Shown here in pieces: positions 5,483 to 5,494 of a DNA stretch of 5,494 bases. The notes under the pieces are model-generated. The model saw nothing but the letters and a program-made list of their open reading frames with translations, had not been told where the DNA came from and made no database searches. The position numbers and the translations under genes were made by a program. The DNA is from Pseudomonadota bacterium (GTDB lineage: Bacteria; Desulfobacterota; Desulfovibrionia; Desulfovibrionales; Desulfovibrionaceae): NCBI GenBank assembly GCA_023399375.1, contig JAEWPX010000023.1, forward strand, positions 1-5,494. Direction: 5' to 3'. Numbering within the stretch: position 1 is the stretch's first letter; each line of letters begins with the position of its first letter.

Positions 5483-5494
5483 TGCCTCCGGCGG
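5483..5494 (-). promoter_or_regulatory. pheT ribosome binding site inside a repeated 12-mer
   Basis: On the minus strand CCGCCGGAGGCA precedes CACCATC and the pheT ATG. GGAGG (5485-5489) is a full Shine-Dalgarno core at nine-base spacing. The same 12 bases occur on the plus strand at 26-37 next to the GC-rich hairpin at the left edge, so the site may be part of a recurring element, or the match may be chance. Confidence 0.6.

Noticed and set aside
1..5494. CRISPR arrays, tRNA or rRNA genes, insertion sequences, integrase or phage genes
   Set aside because: No regularly spaced repeats, no cloverleaf or rRNA-like stretches and no transposase or integrase motifs seen on either strand.

Overview
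This 5.5 kb high-GC window looks like the chromosome of a Desulfovibrionaceae-type sulfate reducer (Desulfovibrio or Solidesulfovibrio-like). That assignment is inference. It rests on the style of the PheT protein (an N-terminus beginning MLLSLAWLREF), the strong GC bias at third codon positions, and a GC-rich intergenic hairpin of a kind I remember from large Desulfovibrio genomes. No database search was possible.

Layout from left to right: (1) bases 1-65, a perfect GC-rich hairpin, probably the terminator of the first gene, followed by a smaller hairpin; (2) 66-560, minus strand, an exported Spy/CpxP-like LTxxQ protein; (3) 561-869, a divergent intergenic region with a long imperfect hairpin and no convincing gene; (4) 870-1178, plus strand, a small exported cysteine-rich-repeat protein; (5) 1179-1345, a spacer with a candidate extracytoplasmic-function (ECF) sigma promoter; (6) 1346-2973, plus strand, a tight three-gene operon: ECF sigma factor, single-pass membrane protein that is the likely anti-sigma factor, and membrane-anchored periplasmic 'heavy-metal sensor' family protein; (7) 2998-3044, a strong intrinsic terminator in the convergent gap; (8) 3070-5475, minus strand, complete pheT (phenylalanyl-tRNA synthetase beta chain), whose partner pheS should lie just beyond the right edge.

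The main biological unit is the sigma / anti-sigma / sensor triad. It has the layout of CnrH-CnrY-CnrX: a periplasmic helical sensor signals through a one-helix membrane anti-sigma to release an ECF sigma factor. The sensor family and the Spy/LTxxQ protein at the left end are distantly related helical periplasmic folds, and the Cys-rich protein between them is also exported. The left part of the window therefore reads as a candidate envelope-stress or metal-stress locus, with the two exported genes as possible sigma targets (inference). pheT is ordinary housekeeping DNA read toward this locus and insulated from it by the terminator. The other long reading frames, including several over 300 codons antisense to pheT, are high-GC shadows.
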